A DNA stretch of 64,000 nucleotides, taken from assembly GCF_014636175.1 (NCBI RefSeq), contig NZ_BMDW01000007.1, forward strand, positions 1 through 64,000, given 5' to 3'. The notes below the pieces were generated by a model. It was given only the letters and a program-made list of their open reading frames with translations. It had not been told where the DNA came from and did no database searches. Shown here piece after piece: positions 1 to 10,729 of this stretch (positions are counted from its first letter, which is position 1; each line of letters starts with the position of its first letter). This stretch comes from Sphingomonas psychrolutea (GTDB lineage Bacteria; Pseudomonadota; Alphaproteobacteria; Sphingomonadales; Sphingomonadaceae). The position numbers and the translations under genes were made by a program.

Positions 1-74
1 ATCCCACACGCAGGCACTCGACCTTGGGCTATCTCAGCCCCATGGACTTCGAGAAGCAGGCTCATGTAGTCTAA
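1..74 (+). CDS. IS3-family transposase OrfB, C-terminal end (partial)
   Basis: Reading from base 3, the frame gives about 23 residues ending at TAA (72-74). They include RRHSTLGYLSPMDFE, which matches the conserved C-terminus of IS3-family OrfB integrase-core transposases. The rest of the gene lies beyond the window edge, so completeness cannot be judged. The short distance from the stop codon to the probable IS end at 104 fits IS3 organisation. Confidence 0.75.
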   Translation, partial: PTRRHSTLGYLSPMDFEKQAHVV

Positions 75-104
75 CTTGGTGTCCATGGGACCGGCAGCAA
101 CTCA
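1..104 (+). mobile_element. Right end of an IS3-family insertion sequence
   Basis: The first 104 bases carry the C-terminal codons of an IS3-type transposase and then about 30 bases resembling an IS3-family terminal inverted repeat. Read inward from 104, the end begins TGAGTTGCTGCCGG and contains TGGACACC, as IS3-family ends often do. The left part of the element lies outside the window. The element abuts the truncated gene on the opposite strand. Confidence 0.7.
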
Positions 105-314
105 GAGCTCCTTGGCGAGTGAAGATATGGACGAGTGCCCGATGTTACCCATGCCGCAGAACATTGCGCAAACGGGCAGCCCCTTTACGAGGTTGAATAC
201 TTTGTTACCGTGGGCGTAGACGTTTACGGTCTCTCCGCCTTCGACCACTGACAGAGCGCTATCTGCTGCAAACACCAGGCAATCGTGCACTTTTACGGCA
301 ACACAGATCGTCAT
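102..314 (-). pseudogene. Proteasome-like Ntn-hydrolase, truncated by the IS
   Basis: This 70-residue stub starts at ATG 314, preceded by GGGGAG six bases upstream. The start MTICVAVKVHD places Thr at position 2, where Ntn-hydrolases of the proteasome/HslV fold expose their N-terminal nucleophile after Met removal. The continuation FAADSALSV also fits that fold. Complete members run to about 200-250 residues, but this one stops after KEL. The TGA stop (102-104) coincides with the outer TGA of the IS3-family end, so the insertion itself supplies the stop codon. The longer ATG at 362 has no clear ribosome-binding site. It is most likely inactive. The family assignment rests on the N-terminal motif only. 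Confidence 0.6.
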
Positions 315-423
315 CGCAGGCTCCCCAAAGCGCTTTGAATCGTTCTTTTCCCAACAAGTCAAAGTTTTTGGCGGATCATCCCGCTATTATTTGCAAAGTG
401 TGGCGGAAGAGACTCAATCGGCA

Positions 424-439
424 GGGAGATAAATCTCCC
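424..439. terminator. Short perfect stem-loop at the end of the thiC fragment
   Basis: GGGAGAT and ATCTCCC (7 bp arms, 2-base loop) lie at the last codons of the thiC remnant. No clear T-tract follows on either strand, so termination is only a possibility. Confidence 0.25.
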
Positions 440-466
440 CACCCTCGGCCTTAAACCGCGCGCTCA

Positions 467-1187
<721 letters not shown>

Positions 1188-1298
1188 ACGACTTCCCCTT
1201 CTCGGTGCGAATAGCGTCAGCCTAACGAACTGTTCGGGTTTGGCCAAGCCAAGCTACAACAAGTGGGGATATCTTACTGCCGCACTTGGCCGAACGTC

Positions 1299-3368
<2,070 letters not shown>

Positions 3369-3413
3369 TAGTGACAACACTAGGCGCAGCCAGCGGCTGC
3401 GTCCAGCCTCGAT

Positions 3414-4418
3414 TCAGCTCGCCGCGCTGGTGCGGATGTTGCCGTTGAAGCCGTTCGGGAAGAACCCGCCGCCAACCACCGCATTGCGGTTGAGATAGAC
3501 GATGTTGAGCACCTGGCCCGCGGTGCGGCCGAAGATGAGGCCGTTGCTGTCGGTCGGCACGAGGTTCGACATGGTCGCGTCGCCGACAATGCCCTGGTCG
3601 AGATCGGTCGTGCCGTCGAGGCTGTCGCGCGCATCGCTGATCAGCCCGGCATTGGTGCGCAAGCTGGGCGTGGTCAGACCCTTCGAATAGAGCACGGTGC
3701 GGATCAATCCGGCATGATACGCCTCGGTCGCGAGAATCCCGGCGGCGGCGTCGATCAGCAAGGCGGTGTTGATCTGTGCGGCGGCACCTTTGTACGCGGT
3801 GACGCCGACATCTTCGAAAATATACGCGCCGAGCAGGAAATTCTCGTCGTTCAAATAGGGATCGAAGGTACCGGTCGAACTGACGATCCCCGCCGCGCGC
3901 GCAAGCGCGGTGAAGGCGCCGGTCGCGCTGCCATCGATGTTGAGCGCGGGCTGCGCGACGGCGGCCGCGCCAAGCGCCGAACGCAGCAACGCGACGTGGG
4001 CGATTTCGTCGGCCGCGATCTCGCGGGCATATTGCTGGACCACCGGATCGGTGAATGTGACTTGGCGGCCGCCGGTGACGCTCCCCTGAACGGTGGTATT
4101 GCCATTACCATTGGCGAGCAGCACGGCCGGAATGCCCGCACCGGTGACGGCATAGCTGTAAAATTGCGCCTCGAGATATTCGAGGTTGAGCGCGAAGTTG
4201 AGCGTATCCTGGTCCTGCAGCACCGCGGTCGAACTCGGGCTTGGCGTTGGCGTCACCGTGCTGGTTGGCGTCGGCGTCCCGCCGCCACAGGCGGCGAGCA
4301 GCGCACTGCCCCCAACCGCGAGCGTCGCGGTACTGGCGCTGCGCAGGAACGCGCGGCGCTCGGACCGACGCCGTTCGCTGGCATCGAGCGCGTGGAGGAG
4401 AAGGTCGCTGTCGATCAC
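3414..4418 (-). CDS. Tat-exported ferritin-like domain lipoprotein
   Basis: A 334-residue protein of the ferritin-like (Ferritin_2, desiccation-related) group. The N-terminus carries a twin-arginine signal, RRAFLRS, then a hydrophobic stretch and a lipobox, LLAAC, followed by a Thr/Pro/Ser-rich linker. The helical core contains NLEYLEAQFYSYA, EIAADEIAHV and EDVGVTAYKGAA, whose Glu and His residues could form a di-iron or related site. The GTG start at 4418 (GGAG seven bases upstream) is chosen over ATG 4517, which would overlap the upstream gene and add unlikely sequence. It is a close paralogue of the gene upstream (4477-5535) and probably lies in the same operon. Its function may be oxidative or desiccation stress, but this is not established. 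Confidence 0.8.
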   Translation of the reverse strand: MIDSDLLLHALDASERRRSERRAFLRSASTATLAVGGSALLAACGGGTPTPTSTVTPTPSPSSTAVLQDQDTLNFALNLEYLEAQFYSYAVTGAGIPAVLLANGNGNTTVQGSVTGGRQVTFTDPVVQQYAREIAADEIAHVALLRSALGAAAVAQPALNIDGSATGAFTALARAAGIVSSTGTFDPYLNDENFLLGAYIFEDVGVTAYKGAAAQINTALLIDAAAGILATEAYHAGLIRTVLYSKGLTTPSLRTNAGLISDARDSLDGTTDLDQGIVGDATMSNLVPTDSNGLIFGRTAGQVLNIVYLNRNAVVGGGFFPNGFNGNIRTSAAS

Positions 4419-4476
4419 TGGGAAACTCCGATCGGAATAATCACTGGCTGGCGTCGCACCACAATCAGTCGGGCAA

Positions 4477-5535
4477 TCAGTTGGCGGAACTGGTGACGTA
4501 GGAGCCGTTGAGGCCATTCGGGAAGAAGCCGCCCTTCGACACCGACAACCGCGTCAAATAGACGATGTTGAGCACCGCGCCGATCGAGCGACCGTAAACG
4601 GTGCCGTCCGCCGCGCTGGGCACGATGTTGGAGGCAAGGCCGAGCAAGGCTGTGGGGACTTGCGGGGCATAGGACCCCGGCGTCGTGGTCGAGGTCAGCG
4701 ATGCAGTGAGCGTGACGGGTGAAATGCCCTGATCATCGTCGGTCGTGCCGTCGAGGCCATCGCGTGCATTCGAAATGCCGTCGGCCGAGGTGCGCAGCGA
4801 CGGCGTGTCGAGCCCCTTGCGGTACAAGACGGTGCGGATGATCGAGGCATGATACGCCTCCGCCGCGAGGATCCCGGCAGCGGCATCGAGATAGAGCTTG
4901 CTCTCCAGCAGCGTCGCCGCACCTTTATAGGCGGTGACCCCGACATCTTCGAACAAATAGGCCGCGAGCAGGAAATTCTCGTCGCTGGCATAAGGATCGA
5001 ACGCTGCCCCGCTGGCGACCAGTCCGGCGGCAGCGGCGGCGACGCTGAACGCGCTGGTCGCGGTGCTGCCAATGTCGATCGCGGGCTGCGCGACGGCGGC
5101 GGTGCCGAGCTGGTTGCGCAGGAAGGTGACATGCGCGACTTCGTCGGCGGCAATTTCGCGCGCATATTGCGCGACGAGCGGATCGGAGAAGCTGACTTGA
5201 CGCCCGCCCGTGACCGCGCCTTGCGTCGTCGTACTGGCGCTGCCCGGGGTCAACAGCGTGTTGGCCAAGCCAGCGCCGGTCACCGCGTAGCTGTAAAATT
5301 GCGCTTCGAGATATTCGAGGTTGAGCGCGAAATTGAGCGTCGCGGCATCGTTGACCGATTGCGCAGTGGCCCGCGACCCCAACGTGACCGCCGCTGCGCC
5401 CACGGCCGCGACGGCACCAGCCCCCAACGCGGTGCGAAAGAATTCGCGCCGTTCGTTACGGCGTTCGGCGCGCCGCTCGAGTTGCGCGATCAGCGCGGCA
5501 TCCGTGTCCCCGGCGTCCATCACAGTATCGGTCAT
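4477..5535 (-). CDS. Tat-exported ferritin-like domain protein
   Basis: A 352-residue paralogue of the next gene downstream, with the same core (NLEYLEAQFYSYAVTG, EIAADEVAHVTF, EDVGVTAYKGAA). Its signal is also twin-arginine type (RREFFRTA) but ends ATAQS with no lipobox, so it is predicted to be a soluble periplasmic protein. The pair is therefore one soluble and one lipid-anchored copy. It carries an insert of about 20 residues (STTTPGSYAP) near the C-terminus that the downstream copy lacks. The two genes are 58 bases apart in one direction and are probably co-transcribed. No clear promoter was found. Confidence 0.8.
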   Translation of the reverse strand: MTDTVMDAGDTDAALIAQLERRAERRNERREFFRTALGAGAVAAVGAAAVTLGSRATAQSVNDAATLNFALNLEYLEAQFYSYAVTGAGLANTLLTPGSASTTTQGAVTGGRQVSFSDPLVAQYAREIAADEVAHVTFLRNQLGTAAVAQPAIDIGSTATSAFSVAAAAAGLVASGAAFDPYASDENFLLAAYLFEDVGVTAYKGAATLLESKLYLDAAAGILAAEAYHASIIRTVLYRKGLDTPSLRTSADGISNARDGLDGTTDDDQGISPVTLTASLTSTTTPGSYAPQVPTALLGLASNIVPSAADGTVYGRSIGAVLNIVYLTRLSVSKGGFFPNGLNGSYVTSSAN

Positions 5536-5598
5536 TGGGGCGAACCCTTTTGCTTAAAACACTTCACTATTCCGGGATGCGTGGCACCGACCGGGCGG

Positions 5599-5641
5599 CG
5601 ACGCAAGACGGGATGTGGCGGATCACGCCCGTTTTGCGTCG
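5599..5641. terminator. Stem-loop between mipA-like gene and ferritin-like gene
   Basis: CGACGCAAGACGGG (5599-5612) pairs with CCCGTTTTGCGTCG (5628-5641) with one mismatch across a 15-base loop. It lies 44 bases past the stop of the leftward MipA-like gene and before the next leftward gene, which suits a terminator. No U-tract follows. Confidence 0.45.
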
Positions 5642-5684
5642 GTAGCCTTGCTTCACCGGACAAGGTGAACCCGGTGTGAATGCG

Positions 5685-6560
5685 TCAGAATGTATAGGCT
5701 ACACCGACCGCACCCAGCCACTGGCTCTTTGATCCCGCGATGCGCACGACCGGGCTGTACGAATAATCGTTGAGCAACCGCGTATAGCCGCCGCCCGCGA
5801 CGATCTTGAAGCCGTGGAGCAAATTGCCGGTCAGCGAGTAGGTCGCGAAGCCGCCTGCGGTATAATTCTTCCAGCCCTTGCGCGCGTTGAAGGCAGGCAG
5901 GCCACTGGCGATGCTTTGCGTCGGCGTGATCGTGAAATAGGTGTCGGCATAGCCTTGCCCGACATATTGCGCCGATCCGTAAAAGCCGACCGCTGCCTTG
6001 CGGCTGAGCGGCGTGATGTAGTTGATCGTCGGCTGCCAGATATAGCTGCGATGCGCGCCGGTCACACCCTGACGATAGCTGACCGAAACCGCCAGCCGAT
6101 CGTACGGACTGGTAATGATGCCGGTCTTGCCGAGGCCGACATAGCCGCCGAGTTCGACTGCGGTGCTGCGCTTGCCCAGCGCGCGAATCCGTGGGTCGTC
6201 GATCGTCGACAGCGTCGACCGGTCGAAATTGAGCACGGCGATCGGCCCGAATTGGAGGTCGATCTTCTGCCCTGGGCGATTCGAGATCAGATCGACGCTG
6301 CCGCGGTTGCCGATCACCGAGAAGTTGAAGCCCTTGACCGACCCGATCGCAACCGGTCCTGGCGAGATGCGGTAATTGTCCGATCCGTCATAATCGGGCA
6401 CATAGGCGCCGCCGATCCCGATCGTGACGCTGTCCTTATCGTAATCATCGGCAATTTGCGGGTCGGTCGCGGCGGACGAGGTGGCGTCTTGCGCAAGGGC
6501 GGGGGCGGCACCGGCCACAAAAAGGACGGCGGCAGCGGCAAGAAAACGGGAATCAATCAC
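5685..6560 (-). CDS. MipA/OmpV-family outer-membrane protein
   Basis: A 291-residue protein with a Sec signal peptide ending near APALAQ and a body of alternating beta strands that finishes with an aromatic C-terminus, VGVAYTF, typical of outer-membrane barrels. The pattern GIGGAYVPDYDGSDNYRISP near the mature N-terminus is characteristic of the MipA/OmpV family, some members of which scaffold murein enzymes. GTG 6560 is chosen because GGAG sits six bases upstream. TTG at 6572 would be an alternative start. It stands alone between the ferritin-like pair and the DUF2141 gene, with a stem-loop downstream. Its exact role is unknown. Confidence 0.85.
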   Translation of the reverse strand: MIDSRFLAAAAVLFVAGAAPALAQDATSSAATDPQIADDYDKDSVTIGIGGAYVPDYDGSDNYRISPGPVAIGSVKGFNFSVIGNRGSVDLISNRPGQKIDLQFGPIAVLNFDRSTLSTIDDPRIRALGKRSTAVELGGYVGLGKTGIITSPYDRLAVSVSYRQGVTGAHRSYIWQPTINYITPLSRKAAVGFYGSAQYVGQGYADTYFTITPTQSIASGLPAFNARKGWKNYTAGGFATYSLTGNLLHGFKIVAGGGYTRLLNDYSYSPVVRIAGSKSQWLGAVGVAYTF

Positions 6561-6629
6561 GCGTAGCTCCAAAGACAGGGGGTTTGGGGCAGTAACGCCG
6601 TCGCGATGCTTTGGGTCCGCGCGTCGACG

Positions 6630-7067
6630 TCAGAACAAGTAACGCATCCGCACCTGTTGCGTTTCGGCATCACTGGTCAGCGTGAAGCGCGCGGCGGCGA
6701 AGCGCGGCGGTCCGAAAGTGACGGGGGGGTTGCGCGAGAAGCCGAAACCTTCGCGCGGGATGCCGGCGAACGTGTCGAGCTTGCGATTGCCATTCTCGTC
6801 ATGGATGACGGCGACTGCATAGTCCCCGCGCGCGAGCCCGTCGAAGCGAATATTGGTCGCACTCGCCGGGATCGACCGCGTAACTGCCTGCGCATCGTCG
6901 ATGCAGGCCGGAAAATTGGCGGGGTCGGCGGTCAGGCAGACGCGCACGAAACCCTTGTGCGAGCGCAGATTGGAGACAACGACCGACAGTTCACCCGTCG
7001 CCACCGCTCCGGGCAGCGACAGCAGCGCCGCTGCGCCCAGGCCGCTTGCCAGCGCCAGCTTGCGCAT
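6630..7067 (-). CDS. DUF2141-like secreted protein
   Basis: A 145-residue protein with a Sec signal (MRKLALASGLGAAALLSL, cleavage near ATG or GEL). The mature part contains SNLRSHKGFVRVCLT and FDGLARGDYAVAVIHDENGN, a beta-sandwich pattern seen in DUF2141 proteins of sphingomonads. The family has no known function. ATG 7067 is used because the signal peptide begins there. The frame stays open to 7154, but that extension overlaps the sterol-desaturase gene. The overlap with the upstream gene (6991-7067) suggests translational coupling. Confidence 0.7.
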   Translation of the reverse strand: MRKLALASGLGAAALLSLPGAVATGELSVVVSNLRSHKGFVRVCLTADPANFPACIDDAQAVTRSIPASATNIRFDGLARGDYAVAVIHDENGNRKLDTFAGIPREGFGFSRNPPVTFGPPRFAAARFTLTSDAETQQVRMRYLF

Positions 7068-7845
7068 CGGCTGCCCGCGCATGGCTCTTGGCGAAATCGC
7101 CGACGCCGCGATCGGTGCCGCAGATCCGGTCCCAGAAACGGAAATAGAGTCCATAATTGCCCCGATACAGTTCGTGGTGGCGTTGATGATGACTCGCGGT
7201 GATGAGCCAACCCCCTAATCGGCCCTTCCACATGAACGCAGGAAAGACTTCCCAGCCCATATGATTTGTCACCCCCATAACCGTCATTATGGTCAACACC
7301 AACCCAAGCGCTGCGACGTGGATCGGAATCCCGAACACAAGTAGCGGAATTATCACAGCGCCGGTGACCGCTTCGATCGGGTGAAACGCCATCGCCGCCC
7401 AGGCGGTGGGCGGGCGGCTTTCGTGATGGACCGCATGCGCGATACGGAACGCGCGCGGCGTGTGCATCCAGCGATGCGTCCAGTAAAACCATGTATCGTG
7501 CGCGAAAAGATACAGAAAAACCGAGACTGGCGCGTACCATAGGGGCCAAGTGTTGCTGTCGGCGTAGATCATCGTCCAGCCGCGATTCTGCCACCCCCAG
7601 GCGACGACGCCGGCGGGAATGCCGTAGATCAACGCCGAGGCGAGGCTCCAGGCGATCTCGCGGCGGATCTGCGGGGTGAGGCCGACATAGAGGCCGGGAT
7701 GGCGCGCCCGCGTCGCGACATCGAACGCGCCCGACACGATCAGGTACCGGATACCGACAATAAGCGACATGGCGAGCGCCGAGACGATGATCGCGATCGG
7801 GACAGCGACCGGGATAGCGAGCGGGATGGCAAAGAGCGTGGTCAT
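6991..7845 (-). CDS. Sterol desaturase / fatty-acid hydroxylase-family membrane enzyme
   Basis: A 284-residue membrane protein with hydrophobic segments near residues 8-35, 65-85 and 155-190. It carries the three histidine boxes of the integral-membrane di-iron hydroxylase superfamily: HRWMH, HAVHH and HHQRHH, in the order HX3H, HX2HH, HX2HH. The superfamily hydroxylates or desaturates lipids and includes carotenoid hydroxylases. It is divergent from crtY (84 bases between starts), so a carotenoid ring modification is plausible, but it is longer than typical CrtZ (about 160-175 residues). The Ala/Gly/Arg-rich tail after residue 255 overlaps the DUF2141 gene and may not be conserved. Confidence 0.8.
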   Translation of the reverse strand: MTTLFAIPLAIPVAVPIAIIVSALAMSLIVGIRYLIVSGAFDVATRARHPGLYVGLTPQIRREIAWSLASALIYGIPAGVVAWGWQNRGWTMIYADSNTWPLWYAPVSVFLYLFAHDTWFYWTHRWMHTPRAFRIAHAVHHESRPPTAWAAMAFHPIEAVTGAVIIPLLVFGIPIHVAALGLVLTIMTVMGVTNHMGWEVFPAFMWKGRLGGWLITASHHQRHHELYRGNYGLYFRFWDRICGTDRGVGDFAKSHARAADAQAGAGKRPGRSGAAVAARSGGDG

Positions 7846-7928
7846 CGCCGCGAACCTTACACAGGGCGAAGCGATCCGTCACGCGCGCGCGCTTGCGCCA
7901 CGGCGCATTTCGAGTATCGCTCTTCACC

Positions 7929-9128
7929 ATGCCGACCACCCACATTTGCGACTTGGCCATTGTCGGTGGCGGGCTGGCCGGTGGGTTGATCGCGCTTGCT
8001 TTGGCCAAGAAGCGGCCAGGACTCGACGTGCGGATCGTCGAGGGATCGCCGTCGATCGGCGGCAATCATTTGTGGTCGTTCTTTGCCAGCGACATTGACG
8101 AGGGCAATCGCTGGATCGTCGCGCCGCTCATTTCCTACGGCTGGACGCAGTATGACATCGCCTTTCCGGCGCACAAAAGGACGCTGAAGAGCCCGTATTA
8201 TTCGATCGAATCGGAGCGGCTCGACACCGTCGTCCGTGCAACCTTGCCGCCGAGCGCGCTGATGACCGGTCGCAAGGTGCTCGCCGCCAGCCCGACCGCG
8301 GTCGTGCTCGCCGATGGCGACCGGATCGAGGCGAAAGGCGTGATCGATGCGCGCGGGCCCGGCGATCTCAGCTTGCTTGATCTGGGCTGGCAGAAGTTCG
8401 TCGGCATGGAATTCGCGCTCGACGAGCCGCACGGCGTCGACCATCCGATCGTGATGGATGCGACGGTGGAGCAGATCGACGGCTATCGCTTCGTCTATAC
8501 CTTGCCGTTTTCGGCGACGCGGCTGTTCGTCGAGGACACCTATTACAGCGACACGCCCGATCTGTACCGCCCGAAGCCCGGCAGCGGGAGCAACAGCGAC
8601 CCGATTGCCGAGCGCGTGCTGGACTATGCCGCCGCGCATGGCTGGCAGACCGAGCATATCGTGCGCGAGGAATCGGGCGTGCTGCCGGTGACGATGGGCG
8701 GCGATTTCGAGGCTTACTGGCAATCGGGCGGCAATAAGGTGGCCAAGGCGGGGATGCGCGCCGGGCTGTTCCACCCGACCACGGGCTATTCGTTGCCCGA
8801 TGCGGTGCGGATGGCGGCGCTGATCGCGACCGCGAGCGACCTGTCGGGGGCGGGGCTGCACGCCTTGACGCACGATTTTGCAAGAAGGACGTGGAAGGCG
8901 CGCGGCTTCTACCGTATGCTCGACAAGATGTTGTTTCGCGCTGCCGACCCTGACGAGCGTTACCGTGTTCTTGAGCGCTTCTATCGGCTCGATCCGCAAT
9001 TGGTGCGGCGTTTCTATGCGGGACGATCGACACTGTTCGACAAAGCGCGCGTGCTGATCGGCAAGCCGCCCGTCACGATCCCGCGCGCGATGCGCGCGAT
9101 CGGCTTGCTGCCCTCGGCCAAGTCATGA
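7929..9128 (+). CDS. crtY: Lycopene beta-cyclase CrtY
   Basis: CrtY closes the ionone rings of lycopene to give beta-carotene. The 399-residue product starts at ATG 7929 with a Rossmann FAD/NAD-binding motif, LAIVGGGLAGG, at residues 9-19. CrtY-type segments follow: GGNHLWSFF, RGPGDLS, FVGMEFAL and FVEDTYYSD. The longer frame from 7893 adds 12 residues without support. Its last codons overlap the crtI start (ATGA at 9125-9128), which indicates translational coupling in a crtY-crtI operon. Confidence 0.93.
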   Translation: MPTTHICDLAIVGGGLAGGLIALALAKKRPGLDVRIVEGSPSIGGNHLWSFFASDIDEGNRWIVAPLISYGWTQYDIAFPAHKRTLKSPYYSIESERLDTVVRATLPPSALMTGRKVLAASPTAVVLADGDRIEAKGVIDARGPGDLSLLDLGWQKFVGMEFALDEPHGVDHPIVMDATVEQIDGYRFVYTLPFSATRLFVEDTYYSDTPDLYRPKPGSGSNSDPIAERVLDYAAAHGWQTEHIVREESGVLPVTMGGDFEAYWQSGGNKVAKAGMRAGLFHPTTGYSLPDAVRMAALIATASDLSGAGLHALTHDFARRTWKARGFYRMLDKMLFRAADPDERYRVLERFYRLDPQLVRRFYAGRSTLFDKARVLIGKPPVTIPRAMRAIGLLPSAKS

Positions 9129-10609
9129 GCGGGCGGACGGCGATCGTCATCGGCGCGGGCTTTGGCGGGCTTGCGCTGGCAATCCGGCTGCAATCGGCAG
9201 GCGTCGAGACGGTGATCGTCGAGGCGCGCGACAAGCCCGGCGGGCGCGCATACGTGTGGGAAAAAGACGGCTTCACCTTTGACGCCGGGCCGACCGTGAT
9301 CACCGATCCGCCGTGCCTGCAGGAGTTATGGGCGCTGACCGGGCGCGACATGGCCGATGACGTGACGCTGGTGCCGGTGATGCCCTTCTACCGGCTCAAT
9401 TGGCCCGACGGCGTTTCGTTCGATTATTCGAACGACGAAACCGCGCTGCGGGCCGAAATCGCCAAGCTCAACCCCGAGGATGTGGCGGGCTATGCCAAGT
9501 TCCTCGATTATGCGGCCGGCGTGTATGAAGAGGGCTATCGCAAGCTTGGCCATGTCGCGTTTCTCGACTTTGCGGCGATGATCAAGGCAGCGCCCGGGCT
9601 GTTCAAATATCAGGCGTGGCGCTCGGTCTATTCGGTTGTTTCGTCTTATGTGAAGGACGAACATCTGCGGCAGGCGCTGTCGTTCCACACGCTGCTGGTC
9701 GGCGGCAATCCGATGAACACGAGCGCGATCTACGCGCTGATCCACAAGCTCGAAAAAGACGGCGGCGTGTGGTTTGCGATGGGCGGGACCAATCAGTTGA
9801 TCGCCGGTATGGTGACGCAGTTCGAGCGGCTCGGCGGCGTGCTGCGGTTGGGCGATCCAGCGGTCGATATCGCGACGATGGGCGACCGCGCGACCGGAGT
9901 CACGACCGCGAGCGGATGGCATAAAGATGCCGACATGGTCGCGTGCAACGGCGACGTGATGCACATCTATCGCGACTTGCTCTCCTCCTCGCGGAGTGCG
10001 CAGCGCACCCGCAAGGCACTGGTGCGCAAACGCTATTCGCCCTCGCTGTTCGTCGTGCATTTCGGGATCAAGGGGACCTGGCCGGGTATCCCGCACCACA
10101 CGATTCTGTTCGGGCCGCGCTATCAGGGCCTGATGGCCGATATTTACGATCATGGCGTGCTGCCGGAAGATTTCTCGCTGTATCTGCACCACCCGACCGT
10201 GACCGATCCGTCGCTGGCGCCCGCGGGGGATTCGACCTTTTACGCGCTGGCGCCGGTGCCGCATCTCGGCAAATTCCCGGTCGATTGGGACGAGATCGGA
10301 CCGATCCTCGAAAAACGCATTCTCGACGAGATCGGGCGGCGGCTGATCCCCGACATTCATGAGCGGATCGTCACCAAATTTTCGTACACGCCGAAGGATT
10401 TCGCGGGCGATCTCAATGCGCATCTCGGCAGCGCCTTCTCGCTCGAACCGATCCTGACGCAAAGCGCCTGGTTCCGGGTGCACAATCGCGACGACCATAT
10501 TCCGAACCTGTATTTCGTCGGCGCAGGCACGCATCCGGGCGCGGGGATTCCCGGCGTGGTCGGGAGCGCCAAGGCGACCGCGGCGTTGATGCTGGAGGCG
10601 GGGCGCTAG
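9125..10609 (+). CDS. crtI: Phytoene desaturase CrtI
   Basis: CrtI introduces the four double bonds that convert phytoene to lycopene. The 494-residue protein opens with the FAD-binding motif IGAGFGGLALA (about residues 9-19), then the second dinucleotide segment EARDKPGGRAYVWE. Near the C-terminus it has the bacterial phytoene-desaturase signature NLYFVGAGTHPGAGIPGV. Length and motifs match bacterial CrtI. It overlaps crtY by four bases. crtB follows only after two unrelated genes. Confidence 0.96.
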   Translation: MSGRTAIVIGAGFGGLALAIRLQSAGVETVIVEARDKPGGRAYVWEKDGFTFDAGPTVITDPPCLQELWALTGRDMADDVTLVPVMPFYRLNWPDGVSFDYSNDETALRAEIAKLNPEDVAGYAKFLDYAAGVYEEGYRKLGHVAFLDFAAMIKAAPGLFKYQAWRSVYSVVSSYVKDEHLRQALSFHTLLVGGNPMNTSAIYALIHKLEKDGGVWFAMGGTNQLIAGMVTQFERLGGVLRLGDPAVDIATMGDRATGVTTASGWHKDADMVACNGDVMHIYRDLLSSSRSAQRTRKALVRKRYSPSLFVVHFGIKGTWPGIPHHTILFGPRYQGLMADIYDHGVLPEDFSLYLHHPTVTDPSLAPAGDSTFYALAPVPHLGKFPVDWDEIGPILEKRILDEIGRRLIPDIHERIVTKFSYTPKDFAGDLNAHLGSAFSLEPILTQSAWFRVHNRDDHIPNLYFVGAGTHPGAGIPGVVGSAKATAALMLEAGR

Positions 10610-10729
10610 CGACCATCTTGGCGCAAAAAGCGTCTCGCATTTACCGCGAAAAGTGTCATTCTTCACCGCGCGATTCGTGTTGGCGGCGGTCCGCCGCACG
10701 CACGAGATGCGACTGCAACGGGGGATCAG

